64,000 nt of DNA from Panopea generosa (taxonomy: Eukaryota > Mollusca > Bivalvia > Adapedonta > Hiatellidae): NCBI GenBank assembly GCA_029582155.1, contig CM055905.1, forward strand, positions 64,509,952 through 64,573,951, given 5' to 3'. The notes beneath the pieces were generated by a model. The model made no database searches and was not told where the DNA came from. It was given only the letters and a program-made list of their open reading frames with translations. Of this stretch, positions 35,301 to 48,400 are shown one piece after another; the stretch's first letter is position 1, and every line of letters begins with the position of its first letter. The position numbers and the translations under genes are program-made.

Positions 35301-38300
35301 GAAACAGAAACGTCAGACCTACAGTTACTATCACTTTCTCCCCCTGATGTGGACACACATGGTTTGTGCTGCACCAATACAATAGTGAATGCTGGTATAT
35401 GGTACATACAACTGATATATGTTACAACTTTTGTATTATGGGTCTGAAATAAAGGCGTTAACCAGACATATTTATAAATAAGTTTCGGCTAGTCTTACCC
35501 ATCATTGCTGCCCTGGTCTCACAAATATGTTTAATTGAATATTTGGTTTCATTTTTATGCTATCAAGGGCTTACAAACGACCCAACCACTCTTTAGTTAG
35601 CGTCATTTTATGCCTTCAAAGGCTAACAGACAATAAGTTAACTTAACTTAACTTTCCTGGGATCCTGGAAGGTTAAACAGTACTCAAGCACACCTGTCTC
35701 CGCAGGAAACTGATAACTTCATCACATGAATCATAGATGAAAGACAAATGTCAATGAGATGCAATTTCCTTTATCAATCATCACAGAGACTATGGTGGCG
35801 CGAAGGATTCAAACTCATGACCCCTGGATTGATAGTCAGATGTGCTACTGACAGAGTTAACCAGGTCTGGCTCCTAATAACTAGGTATCATTCCTTCTGA
35901 ATAATATTAGGTGTTACATAAGTGTGTCACAAAAGTCTGAACTTACTTTGTATCCTGGCTATCAGCTAATGGTTCTTGTTCCTTTTCATCTGCTATTTCC
36001 ATTTCTATCTTGTTACCATGGTTACCCGCTGGTTTCTTGATTCCCAACTGCTCTGGTGTCAGAAGGTCTTTCAGGGATGCCACCATAGCCTCGCGGGTAC
36101 TGTTCTTCCTGGGAACAATATCAACAGGTAAAACCTGTGTTAGTGGCCACCTCTATTAAGCAACCACTAGTCTAAACAGCCACATTTTCTATTTAACACT
36201 TTTATAAAAAAAAATTTAATAAACCTGCCTTGAGAGGTCATTTTTGGTCTTTTTCTCATGAGTGGAAGCTTGAGACAGGTTTAATTGTAGCCACACAGCA
36301 TTTTATTTTACATATTTCAAAAACCTTAAAACAATCACTGCCCTAAAAAAATATTCTTTACAAATAATTAAAGCAGGGAGGTAGTGAAGTGGATAAAGTG
36401 CTGGCTGCTCACATAAGAGGTTGAGAGTTTGATCCTGAGCTCAAGCAGATGCCTCTCAAAAACAGGTGTGATGACTTTTTACTTATTGTCAAAAAATGTT
36501 GACACAATTTCCAGAAGTTACAGAGTAGTACAAGCTTCCAGTAGTGATTCCAGGTTATCATCAGGGATAATCTACATGTACGGAAGATTAGGGATAATCT
36601 ATATGTACGGAAGATTCTCATTATTGCGAACATTATAACATCACAGAACAACTCACTTATACAATATCAAAAAATCTTACTTGAAAACACGGGTAAAAGT
36701 TCCATCTCTGTTTATCAGATACAACGACGGAAATGTAGTGATACCAAACTTGCGCACTGAATCTCTCAGCATGCGACGTACCAGCAGCGCTTTGTACTGG
36801 AATGTGTCCAAAATCACCTGCGAAGTAAAAATGTGAGATATGAATCACTGATCTACAGTACGCGCCACCCATAACCTTCATTCTACTCTTTTCACAGATT
36901 TTTGCTTTTGATTACATATTAAGCATTGTTTTTATGCCATCGAGGGCCAACAGATGATCAGTAAACCTAACCGCTGTTTCCTTGGATCCTTAAAGGTTAA
37001 CCAGTACTCGAGCACGCATAACTTAGTTACTGTAGTATGTTTGATGACTAGGAAGGCTTGTGTAAAGTTTCAAGTCAAAACATGCATTCTTTACTGAGAT
37101 ATGGACTTGATGGCACTTGCACGCAAAACTTTAACCAGAATTTCTAAGTCAAACAAGGGCAATAATTTGCATTATATTCATGCAAGAGTTATCTAACTTA
37201 GTTATTGTAGTAGGGTTGATGACTAGGAAGGCTTGTGTAAAGTTTCAAGGTAATATATGCAATAGTTACTGGAATAGGGACTTGCATGCAAAACTTTAAC
37301 CAAGGTGACACACCGACACCGACGTCTGGGTGAGTAGAATAGCTCTCTTTATTTTCCGAATAGTCAAGCTAATAACAAAAAATAAGAAAAAACTCCACAC
37401 CAACCTCACCCTTTTACAGAAAAATTTGGATGATAATCTAGCAATTAAGTTATAATAGCCTAAACAGATTTGCCTTATACCGAAGACACTTAGGAACCAT
37501 AATGACAAATACCCAATAACAACTATTGATTCCGCCATCTAAAGTATGATAAAACTCCATGCCAATAAACCTTTATAGAGTGTGAAGGTAAACAGCTGGG
37601 ACAGTCACAAAACGCTGTCAACATGTTATTTTACATTCAGATCGACTATAATATCTACAGCTGGCAACACCATCTGTCTTTATTCTAAATGTAAATAATG
37701 TTTATAATATACACTGGTGAATTTAGAGGGGGGAGAGAGGGGGCCACCCCCGCTGTCTGCGATTACCTAAAAATTTAAAAGCTATTGATTTTGAATATTT
37801 AGCCTCAGTTTTATGCCATCAAAGGATAACAGGTGTGCAGTAAACAACTCTTTCCTGGGATTTAGGAAGGCTGACCAATTTCCACAAGTCATTGATAACA
37901 TGAATCTGCGTTGAGAGATGTTGTTGTTGTTGTTGTATGGTGTATAGCATCGCTTTCAACAATTTTTCAGTCATATCGCGACGGTATCTACTTGAGACAG
38001 TATTCTGAGCGCTGTCACACTGGAGTATCATGGGGCAGATACATGGTATGATACCCCACCCAGTCACATTATACCAACACTGGGCCAACCAGACCTAGAA
38101 CTCTCCTCTAAATGCCGAGTGTCAAGCAAGGAAGCTTCTAGTACCATTTAAACTAAAAGTTTTGGTATGACGCGGCCGGGGATTGAATCCACGACTTTAC
38201 GTATACTAGGACACTCTCTGGAATTCTGCATTGGACCTCCATGCCCATCCTGATGGAAAACCCTGAATTTACATCTGCATAGATGGCTAGGAAACATACA

Positions 38301-41300
38301 TATCTCTACTACATTTGTATATGTTGATAAAATAGCATGTGAAAAATTAATATTTTGTCAAATATATCATTCAAATTTCACAAGCAACTGATTTCTGATA
38401 GAAATGTAAGCTGTATGTTACCTTAGATGTTCAATAATGTATGGAATACAAAATATGCTCTTAAATTAAAATCATTGCAGTTTGAAGTAAAATTAAGGCC
38501 ATTATAAATTAATTGCTAGATTATAATCCAAATTTTTCTTCAAAAATGGGGAGGATTTTATTTTTTATTTTCATTTTTAAATTTTTTGATGTTTTTTCAA
38601 TAAAAAAATAAAAATTTAAAAAAAAAATTAAAAAAAGAAAATAAAAAGGTTTGGGGCAGCATGAAAATGAGGGGGCTGGTGGGGATGATATTATAGCAAT
38701 TAATCTATTATGGCCTGAAGTACTTATTTTCATATTTTTAGTTGCAGTATACAATTTTTTTAATTATAAGTTCTCAAATAATTTTGAACACAATTCGCTG
38801 GGAATAGTCTCATTTTATAGAGAATTTCATTATGCAAAGAAAGAATTTTGATTTGTATTTCTGAAATGTATGGAAGTCAGGATATTTGAAAATGAAATTT
38901 TGGGAGATTTTACATAAATACATGAGTGTTCATAACATCTCAAACAGTTGTTTTTCCTTCTTTAGGCCATTATAAATTAATTATAAGTCAAACTTTTCTT
39001 AAAAACGGGGAGGGCGGGACGATTTTATTTATTTTTACTTTTTTTTTTATCTTTTTTTAACATATTTTTTAATGATAATAAAAAGGGTTGGGACAGCATG
39101 AAAAAAAAGGGGGCGGGCAGGGATGATAATCTAGCAATTAAGTTATTATGTCCCTATATATATAAGACCTTGATATATGACTACAATGTAATACATCATT
39201 TCATCACTTAATTTACCAACATCTATCTAAACAACACTTAGTCATAATGAATATAATAAAAAATTATATAAAGCAACTTTTTGTTACGTTTCATTTCACA
39301 TAGTGATAAATTATTCATACAAAATAATTTATATCAAGCCAGGGGCAATTATACATATTATGTATTTACATTATTAAGTTTGTTCAATTACTGTATCGAG
39401 AACAATTGAAACATTACATAAAACTTTGTGATCATGTTTATAGAATGTAAACAATAGTACATCTTTTTTTTTAACACCACTTCCAACACATTTCAGATTA
39501 TATATGGCATATCCAGTTTCATTGGTGAAGGATTGAATGATTGATTGAATATCTAGTGTCATTTTTATGCCATTGAAAGCTAACAGATGATCAGTTCACC
39601 TAACCACTGTTTCCTGGGATCCTCAATGGTAAAACAGTACTCTCCGCAAGTAACTGATAACTTTCCAACTTGAATAAGAGGTGAGAGATGAATGCTAATG
39701 AGACACTATGTTGTATATCAATCATCACGGAGATTGTTGCTGGGCAAGGTTTCAAACTCATGACCTCTGGATTGACAGTCAGACTTATTACCGGCTTATT
39801 ATGATACTCGAACCTGTATTAAGAATCCATACTGAGGTACTGATGCAGTCATTCAGAAGGAATGGTTGTAAAATACAGATAAAAAATGTTCTTTATTGCT
39901 TTTATATGCTAGTTGTATTACATACATATAAAATATCAATAAATGCTTCACTCTAGTATTATAAGTCAGAGCTTTTTTAACCTTATTAAATAGAGGCCAA
40001 AATTTGGTGACTTCCCAATTGAGGCCAAAATAATTCTTTAAATGATAAAAAAAAAAATTATTTTTCTTACATAAGGGAAAAAACAACTGGATATGAAACA
40101 TTATTGTAATATCTGATAATTACTGGTTAGAACAGGATCTTAACAGAGTTACGCCTTATTTTCCAGTTTGCCAAAGCCTTAAAAAAATTCCTAATTTCCC
40201 TCCAAAGTGCTGTTTGTTTCCTAATCTCAAAGGCTTGGGCCTCTTTCCAATTATCAGAAAAAGGCTCTGTAAGTGAATTGTAAAGCAATATCGTCCCCAC
40301 CTACCTGTCGACCCACGTAGGAGTCTGCTTCCTCAAACACAAACGCCACATGTTTGTGATCATCCCGCGTCTCATCCCAGATATCGTGCATCAATCTGCA
40401 ATAAATTATACATTAGAGTTGTATTATATAATTTATGCTACATGGTCATTGTCAACATGCGGAGCATGTGGTCCAGTGGTAAAGCACCGAACATAGGATC
40501 AGAGGGTCAGTGCCAAAGTCTGCATGATGATTTGAAAGAATGCTTAGGTTAAGTGATCATCTGTTAGACACCCCTCCCCGATGGCATAAAATCATGCTAA
40601 ATAATAAAACAAATAAACAAACTTACTTACATTATGGGAGATAACTTTGGCCAGGATTTCGGAGGCTCGAACGAAGATGTATTGGAGACAAAATCCACAA
40701 TCTTTTTGAGAAGACTGTCGGTGTTCTGGTCTTGATACACCTCCCCTGGATCAGTATCTTTTGTATGTGGACGGAATAGCTGAATAAAAAGAATATTGTT
40801 GAATACCCCTCATAAATATTACTGCTGAATTCCCTATATAAATATTAAATATTATTGCTGAATACCCCTCATGAATACTATTGTTGTTGAATACACTCCC
40901 ATCAATATTATTGTTGAATTCCCCCCATAAATATTATTGCTGAATAGCCATCAAGAATATTACTGTTGAATACCCCTCATAAATATAATTGCTGAATAGC
41001 CCTCATTAATATTATTGCTGAATACCTCTCATAAATATAATTGTTGAATACCCCTCATAAATATTACCGTTGATTAGCACTCATAAATATTATTGTTGAA
41101 TGCCCCTCACAAATATTATTGTTGATTACCCATTTTAAATATTATTCAGAGTTATTTTCCATGAAATTCGGAAGAAGCCAAATTTAGCTTTCGTAATTGG
41201 GAAAAAAACAGTGTGCTGAAGAGGAAATTTTTTTAATTTAGGCATTTTTTACCTCTACTCGAAAAAAACCCATAATTTTTTAGTTGGAAATTAATCAAAT

Positions 41301-44300
41301 TTCAGCCCCTGTTTAATAAGGTAAAAAAGATCAGTACAGGTACTTGTTGAAAACCCCTCATACAAGATTTTGTGAGTTGACAATTTATAAAGATAACATT
41401 ATAAGATATTAATTTTAGACGTGCACACACAAACTGCCAATATTGATTGTACGCAAAGTAAATAAAATCCTGTACGAAATATTCCGACTGACTCGCTGTA
41501 AAGAGAAAATGCTATACATTTTTTTATTCAGCCCGAACTCATTCAGATTAATGATTAAACCAGTGCATTTAGAAACAATACACTATTTGTGCTTGGGCAA
41601 TACTTTTATTTATTAAATAAGCAAAATAAGTCAATTCTTTATTTAACAGGTATCCAATTACATGCCATTGTTTAACTGGGGTAATGAATATGTAATAATG
41701 TATCATGAATGGTAAATAGACTCTAAGCCTACTATAATACAGATCTGACTATATCATTACATGTATGTTGAACAAATACAAACGATAAACACGACACACA
41801 TTCAAACAAATGGATATACATACATTTAAACACAAAATGTCTTATGTATACCTATATGATTTCATTCCTGTTAAAGGGGTAAAAAACGCTATAAATGTCT
41901 TCAAAAATAGAATTTGTTATAAAATGGATAAAAAGCATTCTATTATAATATTATATATAGATAAAATCAGAATGATTTTGTTTATCAAATCCACCCAGAT
42001 GTGACAAAATCGACATTACAAACAGAGTGGTAAACTTGAAGCCCAATCGTCATTCTAAAAATAGACAGCACTTAAATACTGCTTGATGACCTTCGCATCG
42101 TCATACAAACTCTTTCTAAGATACAACAATTTTTACCAAGTGTAAACCTGTTTAACTGATCAAACTGAAATCACATTTAATACGTCGCCAAATATGTTGA
42201 AATTTTAAGCAAGAAATTTATATAGTCTAATCTAGGCGCGTAGCTCTAGTTAGGAAATCCCTTTACAATATATTATTTTGGCATGTTTAAATATATATCC
42301 TTTCGACAATACAGAATCAGTGTGTATATAATTTTTATAGACATGCTTTATTTGAAAAAAAAAAGTTATAAGCCAACTTTAAACTTTAAAAATTCCTGGT
42401 ACTCCCTTTAAATATGTTTTGTATTGTCCTCATTAATCAAAGTAGAATTATAAGCAATTTTGGTCATCGTGATCTTACTGCCAACAAAATATGCCCAGCA
42501 AAACTTTTGTATTTTCAAATTAATGTGTATAAAATTACTATGTCCTTAACTGTTGATCATGTAGGGAAATACTGTTTGGTTGAATATTTAGCAATATTTT
42601 TTTTTACCATTGCGGGCTAACAGACGACCAATTAACCTAACCACTCTTTCCTGGGATTCTGAAAGTTTAACCAGTACTTGAGCACACCCATCTCTGCAAG
42701 TAACTGATAACTTCTCACTTGAATAAGAGGTGCAAGACAAATGACAATGAGAGGCAATGTCATATATATATTGATCATCATGGAGACTGTCGTCGGGCGG
42801 CAACTCAAACTCACGGCCCCTATATTGATAGCTTAGGGCCCGGGAAAAATCATTTTCATCATTATTGAAGGTACCCGCTTCCATTTCCCAAACCCAAAAA
42901 ATAGACTAGGATCTATGGAATCTGAAGACAACACCTCAGAGACGTCATTTTATATCTAGTTAACATGTAATATTAACAATGGCAGTCAGCTACGTGTATA
43001 ACGTACTTCATTATAAATCTTGATACAAATTCTGCATCTTAGTGCTGATGGACTGTCTCGAAAAGACACAAAAATAAAAAACAGGACATGAATTATGATG
43101 CAAAATGTCATAAAATTTCACAGCAATGATGGAAGATTTGTTCAGGAATGTTCAGAGCTTATTAATCTGACTGATCAATGTCTACGATCTGTGATTGACA
43201 TTAGATCAGATTTCATTTTGGAAATAGTTCCTTCAAGCTATGTTGGGATACAGACTTTTTTCATCCATTTTCACTCTGATATCCCTTGCATATGTTAGTT
43301 GGGATCATGTTATATTTGGTAAAACAAGGTTATGGCCTATTTTTTTTAGTTTTAAACTTTTTAATTTACTTCAGTTGTAAAACAAGTTATTACAACTTAA
43401 ACAAATCACGCTCAAAGTCTTCCTGGGAAGAACCAGTACCAAGCGTACAGGTATGCGGAAAAGGTGTCTTGCTCAAAGACACCAAATGGTATGATACCCC
43501 ACCCACTCACATTATATCGACACCGGGCCGACCAGACCTACAATTACCTTCTAAAAGTGGGGCGGTAGTCTAATGGATAGAGTGTTGGCCACTCACGCCA
43601 GAGGTTGAGGGTTCGATCCCCAGCTCGTCCCCGATGCCTCTCATAAAACAACACTCAGTACTGGTTCTACCCAGGAAGCGGACTCGAGAGCAGTTCATTT
43701 AAGCCCTGAGCTTTCATCGCAATCAAGCTCAAAAATAATTAGTATAAACTAAATGCTGTAAGAGCTAAGCAAGGAAGCTTCTAGTACCACTTCAATGTAT
43801 GACCTGGCCAGAGATCATCTGCATGCGAGGTGGACATTCTACCACTAGACCAAACTGTGGTCTGAACTGACCTTGAAAGTTGGAAAGGCATTGGCTTCAT
43901 ATTTCCTGCACAGCTGCGTGTTGTCCTGGTTGGCACAGTCGACGGCCGCTATACCTATCACAGGTTGCCAGGCTGCAGATAAAACAGTCATTATGGTTAC
44001 ATTCTTTAAGTATTAAAAGTAATAGGATTAAAACATTTAATGTCCTGCAATGATTCATTAATGTTTTTTGTTTGTGTCTTTAAAAAAAATCAGTTTTCAG
44101 TGCTTTTATACCTTATTAAACAGAGGCCGACATTCGGAGGCTTCCCAATTCAAAAATCATATTTCCCCCCACTCCCCACCCCCACCGCAATTGAGCCAAA
44201 AATAAATTTCCCAAAATGAAAAAAAATATATCATCTCTTAATAAAACAACTGGATACAAAGTATTACAGTAATATCTGATAATTATTGGTTAGAACAATG

Positions 44301-45360
44301 TTACTTTATTTTTCAGTTTGCTAAAGCCTAAAAAGAAATTCACAATTTCGTCTCAATCACACCTCTTCCCAATTTCCAGAAAAACGGCTCTGGTTTTATA
44401 AAAGTAGACTTCTATAATTAATTTTTAAAATTCTTCCTCTACATATGTATATAGCCTGTTAAATGTCACTCTACTGCAAGAAAGATAAATGAAACTGTAA
44501 TAGGAAAAAGGGTGCCATAAGTTCTGAGTAAATAAACTGTTTTAACTGATGTTGTTGATCATCTTATCGTGAAAAAAATCTTGATTCTTTGATTGGACTA
44601 CCCAGTAGTAGTAAATTTTGTACAATTTGTTCATACAAGGTTGGAGGACGAGTGTAAAACAAAAGTTTTTAGTTTAGTTTATACTAATTTCATTTAGCTT
44701 GACTGTGATGAAAGCTCAGAGCTTATAGAAACCGCTCTCAAGTCCGCTTCCTGGAAAGAACTGTGAGTGCTGTTAAATGATAGGCATCGGGTCGAGCTAG
44801 AAATTAAACCCGCAACCTCTGTCATTAGCAGCCAACACTCTATCCACTCATCTGACTACTGCCCAGCTTTGAGTGCATCATTCTGATTGGTCACTTACTC
44901 AGTAGACATAGTAGTCAAAATCTGGAAGACTAAAATATGTAATGTTAATTCTGTCATGGGAAATTTTGACTACCGGTAATACAGCATTTTTGAGCCACAG
45001 GGATTATGATTAACCCCATACAGTCTATAGATCAGTCAGATAGCAGACCGGCAAACAGGAGTTATGGAATATCCAGCCCCGTCACTAATCTGGCCCCTGA
45101 ATGAAACGGCCCCATTTAGCATGGAAAATCCGGCCCCACATTAATTTTGAAAATAATATCATTGAAATATTGGAAAGTTATTAGTTAATTTGAAACGCAC
45201 ATATTAGTTACTTTGGGATTGTTATTGAAAACTTACTCTTAATGGGAATTATATAGTGCATATAATAATAAATGATTGTTAATGAAAAGTAACTTTTTGG
45301 GGGAATGAAACTTATGATTTATAATTCAATTTAATAATTAATTAATTTAATCATAAACAC

Positions 45361-45419
<59 letters not shown>

Positions 45420-48400
45420 GTCTTATATTGGTTAGAAGTACTTTTTTGTCATTAATCATTATAATTTGAAGAAGACAAGAAAAAATGGACCGCATGTTTT
45501 CATGTATTTGTACTACGATATTATGCAGTTAATTTTAGTGAAAAGCAACGTCAACATATTAACGTGGCCAAGTATTCCTGATATCAAGGATTTTGCATGC
45601 ACTCAAAACAATTGTATTGTCATTGATTGTAAATTATGCCCCCACTGTTTCTTGTTGATATCTATTGTGTGTGTCACCTTCATTTAGATTGGTTTGTAAA
45701 ATGGCACAAATGTATGCAAACTTTTAAATGCTTCTCTATTTTTGAAAGAGATTTTGTAAATGGTTAAAGTGCATTCTATTTCATATATTTGTAGTAATCT
45801 GAGACATAATTGTTAATCGTATTTTAATTTCGTCTTTCTGTCAATATGTTGAGAGATAATGCAAGTTTGCTTGCTCTCTATCTCCATATTTTAAGTTCTG
45901 GGTAATTTGCATTCCAACATTGGCATGTATCTCATTAACATCGTATTCTTTTCTGTAAATGGTATAGATGTAATAACGAAACCCATTGTACATGTCTGAT
46001 CAACATTCATATTATTCACACAAACAAGACCTTAAGGCTTTTAAGCACTGTACCATATTGAATACAGGTACAAATATGAACTTATCTGATTTAGGCAAGT
46101 TTAAATTGTATCAAGTAGGGTAGGGCAGTTTGCTCCAATACCAGACATGTTTATGTATGGGGTATGTTATAAGCTGTCACCAAAATATTAGTGAATTCAT
46201 ATCCCCGCTCAAAAGGTCCATGGACAAAACTGACATTACATAAATTTGTTTTATCTACTTGAGCAATGCATTATTATGCCTAAAAACTAAAAAGTAACAT
46301 CCTATTGTAATGTGATTGTTTTTCTTTTATGCAAGGGCTGACATAATGGGTAGGTTAAACAATAAGTGAAGGAGCAGATGAACACGATGGAATTTTGACA
46401 GTGTCGTGGTGGTGGTAAGAGATGTTACGGTGGACAATTTTAATATACCGGTAGATATTCACTTGTATTGAACAAAAGAGCAAAGTGTATGTCATCACTA
46501 AATAAAGGAATTGAAACACAAAGACCACTGGCCCATTGTTCAGGACACCTGCTGTATGACCTCTACCATAGAGTTTGTTGGTACTACATAAATAATACAT
46601 GCATCTGAGATATTCCGTCATGAGGAAAATTGGCTGTCAGGTACACATTCAAGTTTGTCATGTTGACAGTGGCTCTTTTCAAACGAGTCATCGAAAACAT
46701 GCACGACATTGGACATTCTGAGGCCTAGTTCTTCTAAAATATTGCGGTTTAACTAACGTTAATAATATATACAATATCGGGTATTTTACATATCGTGTAG
46801 TGGCTTAACTCTCTGTTCAAAGTCAGTTCAAAGTTCAGCCTAATAACCCTAATAGGGGATTTATCACCGGCGCAAAGCGCCGGTGAAAATCACCGGAACG
46901 GCATTGTACACGCGTCCGTTAAATTACAAGTGATACTTATTTATTTTTTGTATTTCCGGTTTATGCACTGGTGTGTCAAGGACTGTAACCCGTACAACTT
47001 AAATAGTTGGTTCCCACGATTGGTGAAAAATGGTGCATGACGGCAACCAAAAAATTAACTGGAGGAGTAAGCTCCCTTGACGAAAAAAGTGCACGTTTGG
47101 CTAAACCAAAAATAACTTACTCTTTCCATACTTCAAAAAGAAGTTCGATAAGTATATGAAGAAATGTTACGGTAATACGCATTATTACGTTACATACACG
47201 ATGTGTTTATGATTTAACAATATATATATATACAATTCATGTATACTTATTGAATGAAATTGATAAATAACACTTTCGATTCTGCCATCCGAACAATATG
47301 ACTACAGCTGAGGGACACCAGCAGCCAACATATTGTTGTCTAGAATCTTAGTACAATTATACGTAGATAAAGGCTGATACACTTGTTATTTTGCCCGCTA
47401 CGATAGGTGTACTATTTAATCAGTTATTGTAGATGCACGGTCTTGGAAGTATTGCCACTTACAAATAATGCTATGTAATGCTTCGTGGACAAGTAGTTTT
47501 CGTTACAGATCGTGACACCGTGACAGCTGTGTTGACATATCTGCATCAGACGTAATTAACACTGACAAAAATGATGTCTTCAGTCAGTCAGTCTATGTTT
47601 GTTTACCCTCGCAGCTTTGCTCTAGACATTTTGTCGTCTACATATACAGTGCTAATTTTGAAAGTATTAGAACCAATACTGTATTTATAACATGACTTGC
47701 CTTGTTTCAAATCATTTTCTCTGCTAAAATTGATATGGTAGTCTAGTTGTTAGCAGGGGTATTTTTTTATTTGTTAGTATGGGGTAAATCGTGTCGCTGT
47801 TGTTAGGATACATTATTGCTTCAGGATCCAGGGGTCTCCAGTTTCATTCCCGGTTGGGTTTCATCACAGTGGCTTATTCGGGCAAGTAAATGAAAGTGTT
47901 GTGAATGTACATAGGTCACTTACAACATGTTAAGCTAGCTATTATAGTGTGGTAGTTGAAGTGCACTGACTGTATTGAAAGTTGAGCAATGAAGTACAGG
48001 GTTAGTACTCGGATGGGTGACCGCTGTCACTTTAATGGCGACGAGGATTAACTTTCAAACCTGTGTCTGCACAAATCTCTCTTTCCTTCAGATGGAACTG
48101 GATATAGCCAGGAACTGCGGGAAGCCACAGGCTGTGCAGTTGGGGGCTAAGCCCTAAAGGTTAAAGAGGGGAGGAGTGTAGTGAATGTATATAGGTCACT
48201 TACAACAGCCTTGCTGTTAAGCTAGCATGGTTGAAGTGCACTGACTGTAAGTTGAAAGTTAAGCAACGAAGTACAGTGTTAGTACTCGGATGGGTGACTG
48301 CTGTCACTTTAAAACCATGCAATCCTTTGAAGGGGATTTAAAGCAGTTGGTCCCGTGTCCAAGGAGAGTCATTCCCGTGATGTTGATCAGTGGAATAAGC

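Noticed and set aside
34305-35447. Long open frames of 13-residue repeats on both strands
   Set aside because: They are products of the 39-bp splice-acceptor array inside QSOX intron 6. The minus frames overlap the true exon 7 in a different frame.
42588-42884. 98-residue minus-strand open frame
   Set aside because: It crosses a family D SINE inside a QSOX intron.
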